From positions 1 through 64,000 of the forward strand of contig JABZKC010000001.1 in the NCBI GenBank assembly GCA_015257485.1: a stretch of DNA of 64,000 nucleotides, in the 5' to 3' direction. Each line of letters starts with the position of its first letter. The stretch's first letter is position 1. The notes under the pieces were generated by a model, which saw only the letters and a list, made by a program, of their open reading frames with translations, did not search any database and was not told where the DNA came from. This DNA is from Nanosynbacter sp. (GTDB taxonomy: Bacteria > Patescibacteriota > Saccharimonadia > Saccharimonadales > Saccharimonadaceae). Below, in pieces: positions 34,187-43,385 of the stretch. The translations under genes and the position numbers were made by a program.

Positions 34187-35335
34187 CTACTTGATATTAT
34201 AACGTGATTCCCCTGTTTGTGCAAGAGTTTTTCCCTTTTTTACCGTTCCAAAATCAATTCTGAAACTAAAACTCTTTTTCTGGTTATAAATTTCATATTT
34301 CAAACCATATCGTTTCAATAAATTTTTGACAATGTAAAGCCCCAAACCACTTCCGCTCTGCTCATTAGTGCCCGCTCTATACGAATTTTTAATTTCTAAT
34401 TCTTCATCTCGCATCTGCACTGAAATCTTACCACCCTCCTCCGCATACTTCACTGCATTACCGATTAAATTCGCTAACACCATCGATAAAGCCGTCCGAT
34501 TCAACCAAATTTTTTGCTCTCCCACCTCCATTCGTATATGCAGATTCTTCTCCGCAATCATAATCTGATTGCGCCTCAAGGACTCTTCGACTACCTCTGA
34601 GATTTTTATCCATTCAGATTTTTCGAAACTATCCATTTTCGACATCAAGAGCAATTCTCGAATTCCCGCATCAAGTTCATCCACCGTTTCCCCACATTTT
34701 TCCAAATAAAAATCCCGATCCTTATATTTCCCTACCTTAAATTGCATGTTTTCCAAAACAATCTTCAAGCTGGTCAGTGGCGTTTTCAATTCATGCGAAG
34801 CCCCACGCAAAAATTCAAAATTCGCTTGCTTCATTCTCAGAGTTTCTTGTCTCGCGTAAAATCCTGCCACCACCAGCGAGAACACCACCGATCCCAGTAA
34901 TGTCACCGGCAAAAACTTCAAGCTCAAATCAATCGCATCTTTTTCTAAATTTGCCGTCGAAACAAACTGCACCAAAGCCTCTTCTTCGTTTTTAAGCTTC
35001 ACACTTTTTTCTTCAATAATCACCGAATTATTTTCACTCGTCCGATCCACAGGTAGTAGCTCCGAAACTTTCATCTCGTTCTCCGCATTTTGCGTTTTCA
35101 GATAAGCTTTAATCTCACCGCTTCTTGAATAAAAATCCAAAACCTGCTCCACGTACTCACGATTTTTGCCGGCTAAATTTTTCGTCACATCCGAAGCCGT
35201 CTGCCTAATTTCTTTTGTTTTTTCTTCCAAATAAGATTTCGAAAGCGTATAAAATATCCCACCATGAATCATCGTCACCACTCCAAGTAGTAATATCAAG
35301 ACCCTGAAAAATCCCTTCCAAAAAATTCTTCTCAT
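34187..35335 (-). CDS. sensor histidine kinase (VncS-like)
   Basis: A 382-aa membrane histidine kinase. Membrane segments lie at about 11-30 and 146-165 and flank an extracytoplasmic sensor of about 115 residues. The dimerisation box is SHELKTPLTSL at about 187-197 (phospho-acceptor His). The N box LANLIGNAVKYAEEGG and the G box GSGLGLYIVKNLL form the ATPase. It overlaps the response regulator by 4 nt and lies last in a five-gene cluster with ABC transporter genes, so it most likely senses the state or substrate of that transporter. Confidence 0.93.
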   Translation of the reverse strand: MRRIFWKGFFRVLILLLGVVTMIHGGIFYTLSKSYLEEKTKEIRQTASDVTKNLAGKNREYVEQVLDFYSRSGEIKAYLKTQNAENEMKVSELLPVDRTSENNSVIIEEKSVKLKNEEEALVQFVSTANLEKDAIDLSLKFLPVTLLGSVVFSLVVAGFYARQETLRMKQANFEFLRGASHELKTPLTSLKIVLENMQFKVGKYKDRDFYLEKCGETVDELDAGIRELLLMSKMDSFEKSEWIKISEVVEESLRRNQIMIAEKNLHIRMEVGEQKIWLNRTALSMVLANLIGNAVKYAEEGGKISVQMRDEELEIKNSYRAGTNEQSGSGLGLYIVKNLLKRYGLKYEIYNQKKSFSFRIDFGTVKKGKTLAQTGESRYNIK

Positions 35336-35988
35336 CCTCGCTCCAATTTATACCCCACTCCACGCGCCGTATAAATACAATCCAGTTTTAATTTTTTTCT
35401 TAGCTCTTTAATATAAACATCGATCACCCGATCAAACGGAATTTCTTCACTTTCCTTCCAGACATTTTCAATAATTTGTTCCCTCTTGAGAACTCTCCCC
35501 TCATTCAAAAACAAATATTTTAAAATCTCCAATTCCTTCGGTTTCACTTCTACTGGTTGCCCTGCTACCTCAGCTCGAAAACTCACAAAATCAATCTTCG
35601 CCTCCCGATAAGAAAATCCCCTTACGTCCTCACCCAAAGTTTTCTTTAGCAATGCTTCCACTCGCGCCTTCAAAACCGGTAATGAAAACGGTTTTTCCAT
35701 AAACCCGTCCGCCAAATTCGAAAAAGCCATGATCTGTGATTCTTCGTCCGAAAATGCCGTCATCATCAAAACCGGTACTCGACTTTTTTCACGAATTTTT
35801 CTTAAAACTTCCAATCCACTCATCGACGGCAATTTGATATCTAAAATCACTAAATTAATTTCATGATTAAACTTCTTCAGCGCCTCTATCCCATCCCCCG
35901 CCTCGACCATCTCGTATTTAAATTCCCGCAAAAATTCTACCACCCCTTCCCGAATCATTCGGTCATCCTCTACGATCAGTATTTTCAT
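35332..35988 (-). CDS. OmpR-family response regulator (VncR-like)
   Basis: A 218-aa regulator. The receiver domain (1-118) has the acidic pocket VEDD, phospho-acceptor Asp in VILDIKLPSMSG (about 51) and the conserved Lys in MEKPFSLP (about 98). The C-terminal winged helix (125-218) has the OmpR-type VKPKELEILKYLFLN and DVYIKELRKKL recognition region. It lies 19 nt after the second permease gene and overlaps the kinase gene. It probably controls its own operon. Confidence 0.95.
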   Translation of the reverse strand: MKILIVEDDRMIREGVVEFLREFKYEMVEAGDGIEALKKFNHEINLVILDIKLPSMSGLEVLRKIREKSRVPVLMMTAFSDEESQIMAFSNLADGFMEKPFSLPVLKARVEALLKKTLGEDVRGFSYREAKIDFVSFRAEVAGQPVEVKPKELEILKYLFLNEGRVLKREQIIENVWKESEEIPFDRVIDVYIKELRKKLKLDCIYTARGVGYKLERG

Positions 35989-36007
35989 TAATCTAAATAT
36001 ACCAAAT

Positions 36008-37381
36008 TTAAAGCTCTGTCAAAAGTTCCTTTGGATTCTTTTTTAAATTTCGATAGCTTATTATCCCAAGCGAAATCAGTATAACTACCAACATGAAAAC
36101 CACTGTTATCACTACCGCGCTAATCGTCATCTGTACATCAATCGCCGAAAGGGTTTTAGTAAAACCTTCCATTTCTGCGCCCCCACCTAGTTGCGTCGCC
36201 CCAGCCTGTTTTGCCATTTGTTTTGTCACCCCAGTTGTTACATTTTTTAAAATATCATTTCCCATGATTTTCGCAAATTTTCCCGCCAAGACATAAGCCC
36301 CCACGAACGCCGGTAGGCTTACCATCAAAAGTTCTATCACGAACTGTCCGAAAATTTGTCCTTTTTCCAAGCCTATCGCCAGTAAAATTGCGATTTCTTT
36401 TTTTCGCGCATTCATCCAGAGTAGTAAAACTAGAGCCACTACTATTCCCGCAAAAATTAATGAACCGAAAAACATTTGGTTGGCCACTCCATACATTCCC
36501 GAAATTGATTGTTCTAAAGCTGGATAGTTTGAGGCACTTTTTATCAAATTATACTCGCGCCAATTCACATCCAATTTCTTCACCGCAGCCATCACTTGAT
36601 CGAGATTCTTCTCGCCCTTCACGAAAAATGTTGCATCTTGATAAACCGCCGTATCCTCATCATTGCCATAAACTTTTGCCGCCGTAGAAACGTCCGTCAC
36701 TAAAGTGTTTTCATAAAGCTCCTGTGCCGCTGTCACACCCCCCGTATTTTTCCCTGCAAACAAACCCTTGATCACCACCTCTACAGTTTCGTTTGCCGCT
36801 TTTTCGTTATCCGCGTCAAATAAATTTGATTTAATTTTTATTTTATCCCCCACTTTCAAATTATTTTTCTTCGCCAAATCTTCGTGCATCAAAATTTGAT
36901 TTTTATCATTCGAATTCAGATGCCCACCCGAAACCAGTTTATACGCCCCCGAAACAAATTTGGTTTCTCTCGCCGAATCATTCACGCCAGTTAGCATCAC
37001 TGCGCGCTTAAAATTCTTCGCGCGTTCCGCCGACCTTCCGCGCAGAGTTTCTGGTGTCTCGATAATATCCTTATCTACCAAATCCGCTACACTATTGATC
37101 CTTTTCACCGTATATTCAATCTCCGGCGACTCAGAAATTTTTTTAATATCCGCCCCCCTCACATTACCACCACCCCGCGGTGTACCTTGATTTACTTGGC
37201 GATTAATTTCCATTGAAAAACTATTAGTTACTCCCGAAAAAGCCTCACTCGCCGCCTTACTTGTCGCATCCTGAATCGCCAGACTGATCATTCCCAGTGC
37301 CGCCATTACTAGCACCACAGAAAAAATCACCAAACTTTTTAACTTTTTGCGCGTTACATATAAAAATGCATTTTTCAACAT
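36008..37381 (-). CDS. FtsX/MacB-type ABC permease (Vex3-like)
   Basis: A 457-aa permease with one N-terminal membrane segment (about 15-35), a large extracytoplasmic domain of about 260 residues, and three C-terminal segments (about 305, 350 and 425), the MacB/FtsX topology. [23 protein letters not shown] is the cytoplasmic coupling helix region. It shares one base with the ATPase gene (TAATG). Together with the other permease and the ATPase it should form an exporter or mechanotransmission ABC complex; the substrate is unknown. Confidence 0.88.
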   Translation of the reverse strand: MLKNAFLYVTRKKLKSLVIFSVVLVMAALGMISLAIQDATSKAASEAFSGVTNSFSMEINRQVNQGTPRGGGNVRGADIKKISESPEIEYTVKRINSVADLVDKDIIETPETLRGRSAERAKNFKRAVMLTGVNDSARETKFVSGAYKLVSGGHLNSNDKNQILMHEDLAKKNNLKVGDKIKIKSNLFDADNEKAANETVEVVIKGLFAGKNTGGVTAAQELYENTLVTDVSTAAKVYGNDEDTAVYQDATFFVKGEKNLDQVMAAVKKLDVNWREYNLIKSASNYPALEQSISGMYGVANQMFFGSLIFAGIVVALVLLLWMNARKKEIAILLAIGLEKGQIFGQFVIELLMVSLPAFVGAYVLAGKFAKIMGNDILKNVTTGVTKQMAKQAGATQLGGGAEMEGFTKTLSAIDVQMTISAVVITVVFMLVVILISLGIISYRNLKKNPKELLTEL

Positions 37382-38007
37382 TATTTCAATTTCCTTCCCT
37401 TTAATTCCAAGATCACATCTGCCGAATCCGCCACCCTTTTACTATGCGTCACCACAATCACGCACTTATTACGCTCCTTTGCCAGTTTTTTCAAAACTTC
37501 AATAATTTCTTCCGCCGTGTTTTCGTCCAAATTTCCCGTCGGTTCATCCGCCAAAATGATCGGTGCCTCCGAAACTAACGCCCGCGCGATCGCCACGCGT
37601 TGTTGCTGTCCACCCGAAAGCTTCATCACATTTCGATTTATTTGATCTTTATCTAATCCCAACTTCATCAAAATCTCATCCGTCGCCTCTCGATTCACCA
37701 GTCTAATATTTTCTAGCGGCGTTAAGTAATCAATCAAATTATAGTTCTGAAAAACCAGAGCGATGTGATTTTTGCGATGATAACTGTAACCGTATTTACC
37801 AATCTTTTCATCTTCAAACAAGATTTCGCCACTCTTCGGTTCATCTAATCCCGCGAGCAGTGAAAGCAAGGTAGATTTTCCTGCCCCCGATTTTCCGATA
37901 ATCGCATAAAATTTCCCTCGCTCAAATTTCTGATCCACCCCTTCTAAAATATTTTCCCGATTTCCCTCGTAAGCATATGAAACATTTTTAATTTTTAGTA
38001 CACTCAT
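37381..38007 (-). CDS. ABC transporter ATPase, MacB/LolD type (Vex2-like)
   Basis: A 208-aa ABC ATPase. Walker [10 protein letters not shown] (about 37-45), Q loop VFQNYN, signature [15 protein letters not shown] and Walker [14 protein letters not shown] are all intact. The ATG at 38007 is chosen over one at 38067, because AGGAGG lies just before it and the upstream part would overlap the first permease gene. It pairs with the permeases on either side. Confidence 0.95.
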   Translation of the reverse strand: MSVLKIKNVSYAYEGNRENILEGVDQKFERGKFYAIIGKSGAGKSTLLSLLAGLDEPKSGEILFEDEKIGKYGYSYHRKNHIALVFQNYNLIDYLTPLENIRLVNREATDEILMKLGLDKDQINRNVMKLSGGQQQRVAIARALVSEAPIILADEPTGNLDENTAEEIIEVLKKLAKERNKCVIVVTHSKRVADSADVILELKGRKLK

Positions 38008-38015
38008 TTTTCCTC

Positions 38016-39257
38016 CTAACTTATTTTCGCTAAAATTTCTTTCGGTTTTTTCACTAAAATCATCCACGACGCCACTATCACCGCTAGAACAATAATTAAA
38101 ATCAAAAGTCCATAGCTCATCGCAAACATATCCATTCCTCCACCAGCCGTAAAGCTGCTTAAATCTAAATTATCTAAGCCCTCTTTCTGTAAAACCGCAC
38201 TCAGAATCCATCCTACGAAAATTCTTCCCAGTATCGCCGCCAAAATAATTGCCGGCAACGAAATTAATATCATTTCGAAGATAAATTGACCCATAATTTT
38301 CATTTTGCTGCGCCCAATCGCCAGCAATATCCCAATTTCATACATCCTTTCCCGCACCCAAAGAATTAAAACCAAGGACAATACAATTATTCCCGCGCCA
38401 ATCACCGCCATAATCATCATAAAAATCATCTGTTTCACCATATCTAGCGACTCTACCATCCCCGAGAATTGATTTTCTTCTTCAATCATCTCAAAGTCTC
38501 CTAGCTGAACACTTTTTTTATTCATTTCTGCCTTTAACGCCGCTACTTTTCCGGAATCAGATACCAATAATTTTAGACTCGTCACCAGTTTTTTCTTGCC
38601 AAAAATTTGCGCCATCGTCGTGTAGTCCATGAACATCATATTCTCACTAAAATCCGAAGACATCCCGGTGTATTTTTCTTGTTTTTTCCCGGTAAAAATT
38701 CCTTGAATAAAAAGTTCTAACTCTTCCTCTTCCCCTAAAACTTTTAGACTCACCTTATCGCCGACCTTCCACTGGTTCTTCTTCGCCAGTACTTCATGCA
38801 CTAAAACCTTTCCAGCTTCCCCACGCGCAATATTTTTCCCTTCAATCAACTTAAATACTTCACTACGAAATAACGGGTCTTTCTCCACATCACTTATAAC
38901 CTGAAGCATAACCGCGTTTCCTAAGTAGCCCGGCAAATCTTCTCGCATCACAATTTGCTCACCCGCCACCACCTTGCCGTTTTTTAATTCTGCCACCCCT
39001 TCATATTGATAAATCTTCTCTGTCCCAAGTTTGCTATCAATCAAATCAAAACTTTCCGCATTAAAAGTCTCAGATTTTAATGATCTAATTTTTAACCCCA
39101 AATCATTCGCGCTATTTATCACACCCGCCATTTTTTCGCTAGTTTTTATTATTGAAAAACCGGCATAAATCACCGCCAGAATTAAAGTTAAAATCAAAAA
39201 TATCAACGCCGTACGCGTGCGTTTTCGAAAAACATAAGCTACCGCATTTTTAATCAT
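38016..39257 (-). CDS. FtsX/MacB-type ABC permease (Vex1-like)
   Basis: A 413-aa permease with the same topology as the one at 36008: N-terminal segment (about 17-37), external domain, then three segments at about 285, 325 and 380. The coupling region reads LWVRERMYEIGILLAIGRSKMKI. GGAGGAGAA before the ATG is a strong ribosome site. It is the first gene of the cluster permease-ATPase-permease-regulator-kinase. The cluster's order and lengths (413, 208, 457, 218, 382) closely follow pneumococcal vex1-vex2-vex3-vncR-vncS. Confidence 0.88.
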   Translation of the reverse strand: MIKNAVAYVFRKRTRTALIFLILTLILAVIYAGFSIIKTSEKMAGVINSANDLGLKIRSLKSETFNAESFDLIDSKLGTEKIYQYEGVAELKNGKVVAGEQIVMREDLPGYLGNAVMLQVISDVEKDPLFRSEVFKLIEGKNIARGEAGKVLVHEVLAKKNQWKVGDKVSLKVLGEEEELELFIQGIFTGKKQEKYTGMSSDFSENMMFMDYTTMAQIFGKKKLVTSLKLLVSDSGKVAALKAEMNKKSVQLGDFEMIEEENQFSGMVESLDMVKQMIFMMIMAVIGAGIIVLSLVLILWVRERMYEIGILLAIGRSKMKIMGQFIFEMILISLPAIILAAILGRIFVGWILSAVLQKEGLDNLDLSSFTAGGGMDMFAMSYGLLILIIVLAVIVASWMILVKKPKEILAKIS

Positions 39258-39347
39258 TTCTCCTCCATATTTTTATTTTAAATTTTAATTATGAAGCCAC
39301 TGTGAATTTTCCAAAATCCCCCTCAAATTATGATAAAATGAAATTAC

Positions 39348-39422
39348 GCGAGTGTCGTATAACGGCTATTATATTTCCTTCCCAAGGAAGAGACGAGGGT
39401 CCGACTCCCTCCACTCGCACCA
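39348..39422 (+). tRNA. tRNA-Gly (CCC)
   Basis: A 75-nt cloverleaf with acceptor GCGAGTG / CACTCGC, anticodon loop TTCCCAA (anticodon CCC), T loop GGTCCGACTCC, and CCA encoded. TGA-TAAAAT lies upstream as a promoter (about 39331-39339). It is followed directly by an unusual repeat array. Confidence 0.94.
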
Positions 39423-39662
39423 GACCATAATAAGAAAGAGTATTTATACTCTTTATTTTTATGGTCGCCCGTCCGAGAAAGACCGCGAAGCGGGATTACT
39501 CGCACCAAATCAAAAAAATAAGAACGTTTACGTTCTTTATTTTTTTGATTGCCTGTACGAGAAAGATTACGGAGTAATCTTACTCGCACTATTTTTTGAA
39601 ATGATACTTCATTTTTTTAATTGCCTGTACGAGAAAGACTACGCAGTAATCTTTCTCGTACT
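39423..39662 (+). repeat. three tandem hairpin units after tRNA-Gly
   Basis: Three units of about 72-85 bases (39423-39507, 39508-39590, 39591-39662). Each has an AT-rich terminator-like inverted repeat (for example AGAGTAT/ATACTCT), then a second hairpin of pattern CGAGAAAGAnnACGnAGTAATCTnnCTCGnAC. The first unit ends CTCGCACCA, identical to the last nine bases of the tRNA. The third hairpin is a 12-bp perfect stem. They may be decayed tRNA-terminator duplications. Confidence 0.7.
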
Positions 39663-39950
39663 AGTGTTTAGTTTCGCCACTACTAAATAATCGATTATTG
39701 TTGTTTGACGGCTTAACCCGTTGCTTTCGAGGTCGCCCCATAGTCTTTCTAATCGATTTTTGAACTGATTAGAGGAAGAGGTATTATTAGGACTTGCGGC
39801 AACATTGATTTCAATTTTAGTAAACTCATCATTGAAGGATTTTGCATTTTTCCCCACCTCTGGGTTTTAAAACATAAGTGGCGGTACTTCACTTACCCAA
39901 TAGTTATAAATAGCGCGGTCTAAGACACGGCCTATGTTTTTCAAAATAAT
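39639..39950 (-). pseudogene. possible remnant of a gene, unknown family
   Basis: One reading frame on the minus strand gives about 28 residues (39862-39948, containing VLDRAIYNYWVSEVPPLMF), a TAA, then 74 more residues in the same frame to 39639 (with FTKIEINVAASPNN and RLERLWGDLESNGL). The second part could begin at GTG 39857, but it runs into the repeat array. The text looks protein-like on both sides of the stop, which suggests a broken gene. No family was recognised and the evidence is weak. Together with the repeats it covers the gap 39423-39986. Confidence 0.35.
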
Positions 39951-39986
39951 CTGCTAATTCTTTGCTACCTCATCCATAAGGCCTCT

Positions 39987-40688
39987 TTAATTGCTAGTTT
40001 CCCAAACACAGCTAATTTCTTTTGATATAGTTATATCATCTGGCTTAAATGTTTCGTCAATGTTTTTAATTTCTTGTTCTAATCCTTGCATTGGAGCCGA
40101 GCCAAAACGGACAGATTTGGCTAGCCCCATATCCCCCATCACTCCATTACGAACAGAATCAATTTCTACACGCACACAATCACGTAAATTTTTGTTAGCG
40201 GCAACGGCTAGAGCTTCGGCTTTTTTCTTAGCATCTTCGTAGGCGCTAGCAATTAGTTCGCGTTGTTTCGATGCGACATCTTTTAATCCAAAATCTATAT
40301 GAAGCATTGGTGCATTAGAAATCTTTGACGAAATAGCAAGTAGTTTTGCAAGCCTCATTTTGTCATAATCGAACTCTAGGTAAGCAAATTGCGAGAAGAA
40401 GAAGCCATCAGAAACACGTTTTTGCAAATTTTTTCCCAAATCAGCTTCAGTTTGTGGCTCTAAGCTATTAATATGAAATTCTTCTCGAATAAAATATGCT
40501 CTGGTCTTAAAATCCTCTGGCTTGAAATCAGTTACCTCCGAGATGCTTTCTATGTAATTTTTTACTTTTTCTACGCCACCTTTTAGAGCTTCGTCATAAG
40601 TCATAGCGTGAAAATTAAAATTAACACTTGCTTTAATTTGGTCTGGAGCGAAATCTTTTTCTCCTTGGCCATTCACGAATATCTGCAT
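39987..40688 (-). CDS. SIMPL-domain (DUF541) protein
   Basis: A 233-aa protein of the SIMPL/DUF541 family, recognisable from the N-terminal FVNGQGEKDFAPDQIKASV (the usual V-G-GE-x-x-PD pattern) and the repeated conserved helix IASAYEDAKKKAEALA at about 146-161. Family members include periplasmic BP26-like proteins, which form ring assemblies. This copy has no signal peptide and should be cytoplasmic. The role is unknown. AGGAGG precedes the ATG, and a TATAAT lies about 30 nt upstream. It is a single gene, more AT-rich by eye than its neighbours. Confidence 0.8.
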   Translation of the reverse strand: MQIFVNGQGEKDFAPDQIKASVNFNFHAMTYDEALKGGVEKVKNYIESISEVTDFKPEDFKTRAYFIREEFHINSLEPQTEADLGKNLQKRVSDGFFFSQFAYLEFDYDKMRLAKLLAISSKISNAPMLHIDFGLKDVASKQRELIASAYEDAKKKAEALAVAANKNLRDCVRVEIDSVRNGVMGDMGLAKSVRFGSAPMQGLEQEIKNIDETFKPDDITISKEISCVWETSN

Positions 40689-40766
40689 TATTGCCTCCTA
40701 TTTAATATGTATATTATACCAGAGAATCGAGTTTAAAAAGCACATGTAAACGAATTCACTAAAAAG

Positions 40767-40790
40767 TCCACCCCTGTTTCCAGAGGTGGA
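40767..40790 (-). terminator. terminator of the foldase operon
   Basis: TCCACC-CTG / CAG-GGTGGA stem with one bulge per side, followed on the minus strand by CTTTTTAG, 17 nt past the stop of the gene at 40807. Confidence 0.85.
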
Positions 40791-40806
40791 TTCTAATTAA
40801 TCACAC

Positions 40807-41922
40807 TTAAGATTCTTGGCGGTCAATTTTAATTAATTCTTTGACCTTCCCAGAATCTCGAATTTCCTTCATTTGTCTATCAAATTCCGTGAACGAAATT
40901 TTGATCGAAGTATAATTCACCGTCGAATCAGTTTTCGCTACCAATTTCACGAAGTAATAACCATCTCCTGAACTTGATACAAATTTATCCGAAATTTCCC
41001 CCGCATTGAGACTCATCGCTTTTAGTGATCTGCCACCATCTACGTTCATTTTATCGACCAAGCCACCGGTTTCTTCATATAGTACCTTATCGCCCAGCTC
41101 TTCCGAAATCGTCTTCAAATCTTTTCCAGACTTAATCAAAGATTCTACCTGCGCCGCAAGCTGCACTGCATTCATATCAATTGCCTGCGAAACTTTTTCC
41201 TTCACTAGTGACAGATAAATCATTCGACGATATTCCTTCATCGTCAAACCAAAATTATCTTCCAGGATCTTCTTAAAACCTTCTTCACTACGTTCCACCC
41301 CACCAATTTTTCGGTGCTCTAAAATCGTTTCGTCCACTTCTTTATCCGTCACCGTCAAATCATTTTCTTTCGCCAATTTCAAGGCCCAAGCATAATTTTC
41401 TGCTTCATCCAGCGCCAAGCGCTTATAATGCTGCTCCATAAAATCATTATCTTTCGCATTATCTAATTTACCCTGTTGTTTTTCGATCGGCGTAATCGTA
41501 CCATGATAAATCAAAAGATAATCCGAATAACGCACATCCGCGCCGTTTACGTTAGCCACCGATACTGGCAAAAGTTGAGTCAAACGATAAAGAATCGGAT
41601 TCGTACTCTGCCATTTATAAAGCATAAAATAACCTGCCCCCGAAGCCAAAACCACCGCCATCACTGATAAAATAATCGTCACCGTCACCACACGATATTT
41701 TGCATATTGCATTGGGTACTTAAATTTACGTCCCTTCGATAGCACCTCCTCGCGGCGTTCTTCGACCTTCTCCAGTTCCGTCTTATTCTTGAACTCTTCA
41801 ATCTTTTTTTGTTCGCGTTTCTGCTTCATTTTCGCCACGATTGAAAGTCTCTTCTCTTTTACGGCGTCGGTTTCGTTTGTCATAGTCTTATCCACTTCGT
41901 TTTCTAATTTAGCTTTGCTCAT
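40807..41922 (-). CDS. membrane-anchored PrsA/SurA-like peptidyl-prolyl isomerase
   Basis: A 371-aa protein. Residues 1-75 are a very basic and acidic cytoplasmic segment (coiled coil), followed by one membrane span (about 79-100). The exported part has a SurA-N-like chaperone region (VANVNGADVRYSDYLL, EEGFKKILEDNFGLTMKEYRRMI) and a rotamase-type region (about 265-345, with VDKMNVDGG and GYYFVKLVAK). It should help exported proteins fold outside the membrane. The start lies 3 nt after the PH-domain gene stop, and the two genes share a transcript with tRNA-Arg. Confidence 0.85.
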   Translation of the reverse strand: MSKAKLENEVDKTMTNETDAVKEKRLSIVAKMKQKREQKKIEEFKNKTELEKVEERREEVLSKGRKFKYPMQYAKYRVVTVTIILSVMAVVLASGAGYFMLYKWQSTNPILYRLTQLLPVSVANVNGADVRYSDYLLIYHGTITPIEKQQGKLDNAKDNDFMEQHYKRLALDEAENYAWALKLAKENDLTVTDKEVDETILEHRKIGGVERSEEGFKKILEDNFGLTMKEYRRMIYLSLVKEKVSQAIDMNAVQLAAQVESLIKSGKDLKTISEELGDKVLYEETGGLVDKMNVDGGRSLKAMSLNAGEISDKFVSSSGDGYYFVKLVAKTDSTVNYTSIKISFTEFDRQMKEIRDSGKVKELIKIDRQES

Positions 41923-41925
41923 TTC

Positions 41926-42405
41926 CTATTTCTCATTAATTAGATTTTGTAAATCGTTATAAATTTTTTCCGAATTTTTCACCATCGATATTACCAAATC
42001 CCCCACCGCTGTTTGAATTACAATCGTACCATATCCCATTAATCCTGCCCGAATTCCGCTCACACCATAAGAAATACTTTGAATCTTATCTAACCCCAAG
42101 TCTACCACTGATTTCTTAAACAAGCCTCGTTGTGAAATCTGACGAATCCGCTGATTGGTCACGATATAAATCGAAAAATACCATAACATGTAAGAATATA
42201 AAAATCCTAAAACCCCCACCAAAATCAGTGCCAAGAAGGTTTCAAAAATCATCATATTATTTGGCCAAAGTAAGGTCAATCCCACCCCAATCATAATCAT
42301 CAAAATTAAAAATATCACGCCGGACTTTACCGTCAAAAAATGGCGTCGGAACACAAACTGCACCTCTTCGCCTTCTCTCTGACCATCAAAAATCATTTTT
42401 CTCAT
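41926..42405 (-). CDS. YdbS-like membrane protein with bacterial PH domain
   Basis: A 159-aa protein with two adjacent membrane segments (about 28-50 and 55-78) followed by a bacterial PH-like domain (YIVTNQRIRQISQRGLF, VDLGLDKIQSISY, YGTIVIQTA). Family members are of unknown function, perhaps in membrane organisation. The ATG begins 7 nt after the 3' end of tRNA-Arg, so the two must be one primary transcript and the mRNA 5' end is made by tRNA 3' processing. No ribosome site is visible. The foldase gene follows 3 nt after the stop. Confidence 0.85.
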   Translation of the reverse strand: MRKMIFDGQREGEEVQFVFRRHFLTVKSGVIFLILMIMIGVGLTLLWPNNMMIFETFLALILVGVLGFLYSYMLWYFSIYIVTNQRIRQISQRGLFKKSVVDLGLDKIQSISYGVSGIRAGLMGYGTIVIQTAVGDLVISMVKNSEKIYNDLQNLINEK

Positions 42406-42412
42406 ACGTATT

Positions 42413-42488
42413 TGGTGACCCGGGCGGGAGTCGAACTCGCAACCTTCTCCTTAGGACGGAGCCGCTCTATCCATTGAGCTACCAGGCC
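42413..42488 (-). tRNA. tRNA-Arg (CCU)
   Basis: A 76-nt cloverleaf with acceptor GGCCTGG / CCGGGTC (G-U pairs), anticodon loop GTCCTAA (anticodon CCT), T loop GTTCGACTC, and CCA encoded. TGG-TATAAT lies just upstream as promoter. It is directly joined to the downstream protein gene. Confidence 0.95.
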
Positions 42489-42596
42489 ATACTTAAATTA
42501 TACCATATTCGATTCCACGACCATTTTTGATAAACATAGAGATTAACTAAGACTTTTTAGTAAAATAACCTAGGAATTGTTATATAACTTCATAGT

Positions 42597-43385
42597 TTAG
42601 TTATTATGATGAACATCGTTTTCCAAAAATGGATTAACTAAATCCATCCACTCCAAAGGCAAATAAACAGATAGATAACCATGATTATATCCTTTCGCTT
42701 CATATACGGTACAATCGGGATGCATTTTTTGAAATAGCTTAGCCGATTCCTTAACGCAACTCATTTCTTTTTCACCATAAATATATAGAACCTGCGCTTT
42801 GCTTTCTGCAATAGAATGTTTAAGCCTATATTCTCCCATATATGTTTGATATATAGTCACCAATGTTTTAATCGGCGTCCTTGGCATATCCTCCATATAA
42901 TAGTTTTCTATTTCTTTCGGATAAGCCATATTAGGAAACATTTTTTTCATTAAACTCAACTGAATTTTACATGCATATTTGCTAAACATAAGTTTTCCAA
43001 ATAATTTTACAATAATCGTACTGACCCTTGCCAGCCTGGGTTGAGGAATACAAATACTACCATCTATTATTGCTTTCTGAGCTATATCACTATTTAGCGA
43101 TAATAGCTCAATAGCAATTTGACCTCCCAAAGAAACACCTCCCACAGCAAACAATTTTCCATCGCAATTATTTTTTATATAGTCCATAATTTGACGTGCG
43201 GAATTTTCAGTTGAAATATACTCTTTTTGATATTCTTCTCCATGACCATCAAGTGTTGGTAAGATCACATGATATTTATCGGATAACATACGAGCTTGCC
43301 GGAGATAATTCCACCAGGAATTACCTCCGCCATGTATCAATAATATATGTGGAAATTTTTTATCACCAAATTCATGAAATATCAT
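42597..43385 (-). CDS. alpha/beta hydrolase
   Basis: A 262-aa alpha/beta hydrolase. The oxyanion segment HGGGNSWWNY is at about 18-27, the nucleophile elbow GGVSLGG at about 95-101 (Ser), the acid probably in YIYGEKE at about 208-214, and the catalytic His in GYNHGY at about 242-247. The substrate is unknown. It overlaps the znuB stop by 14 nt, so it is read from the zinc-transporter operon. By eye it is clearly more AT-rich and uses more ATA and AGA codons than its neighbours, which may indicate acquisition. Confidence 0.82.
   Translation of the reverse strand: MIFHEFGDKKFPHILLIHGGGNSWWNYLRQARMLSDKYHVILPTLDGHGEEYQKEYISTENSARQIMDYIKNNCDGKLFAVGGVSLGGQIAIELLSLNSDIAQKAIIDGSICIPQPRLARVSTIIVKLFGKLMFSKYACKIQLSLMKKMFPNMAYPKEIENYYMEDMPRTPIKTLVTIYQTYMGEYRLKHSIAESKAQVLYIYGEKEMSCVKESAKLFQKMHPDCTVYEAKGYNHGYLSVYLPLEWMDLVNPFLENDVHHNN

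Noticed and set aside
39423..39662. The hairpin array after tRNA-Gly, considered as additional tRNA genes.
   Set aside because: The units lack D and anticodon arms and a T loop. Only the CTCGCACCA end is shared.
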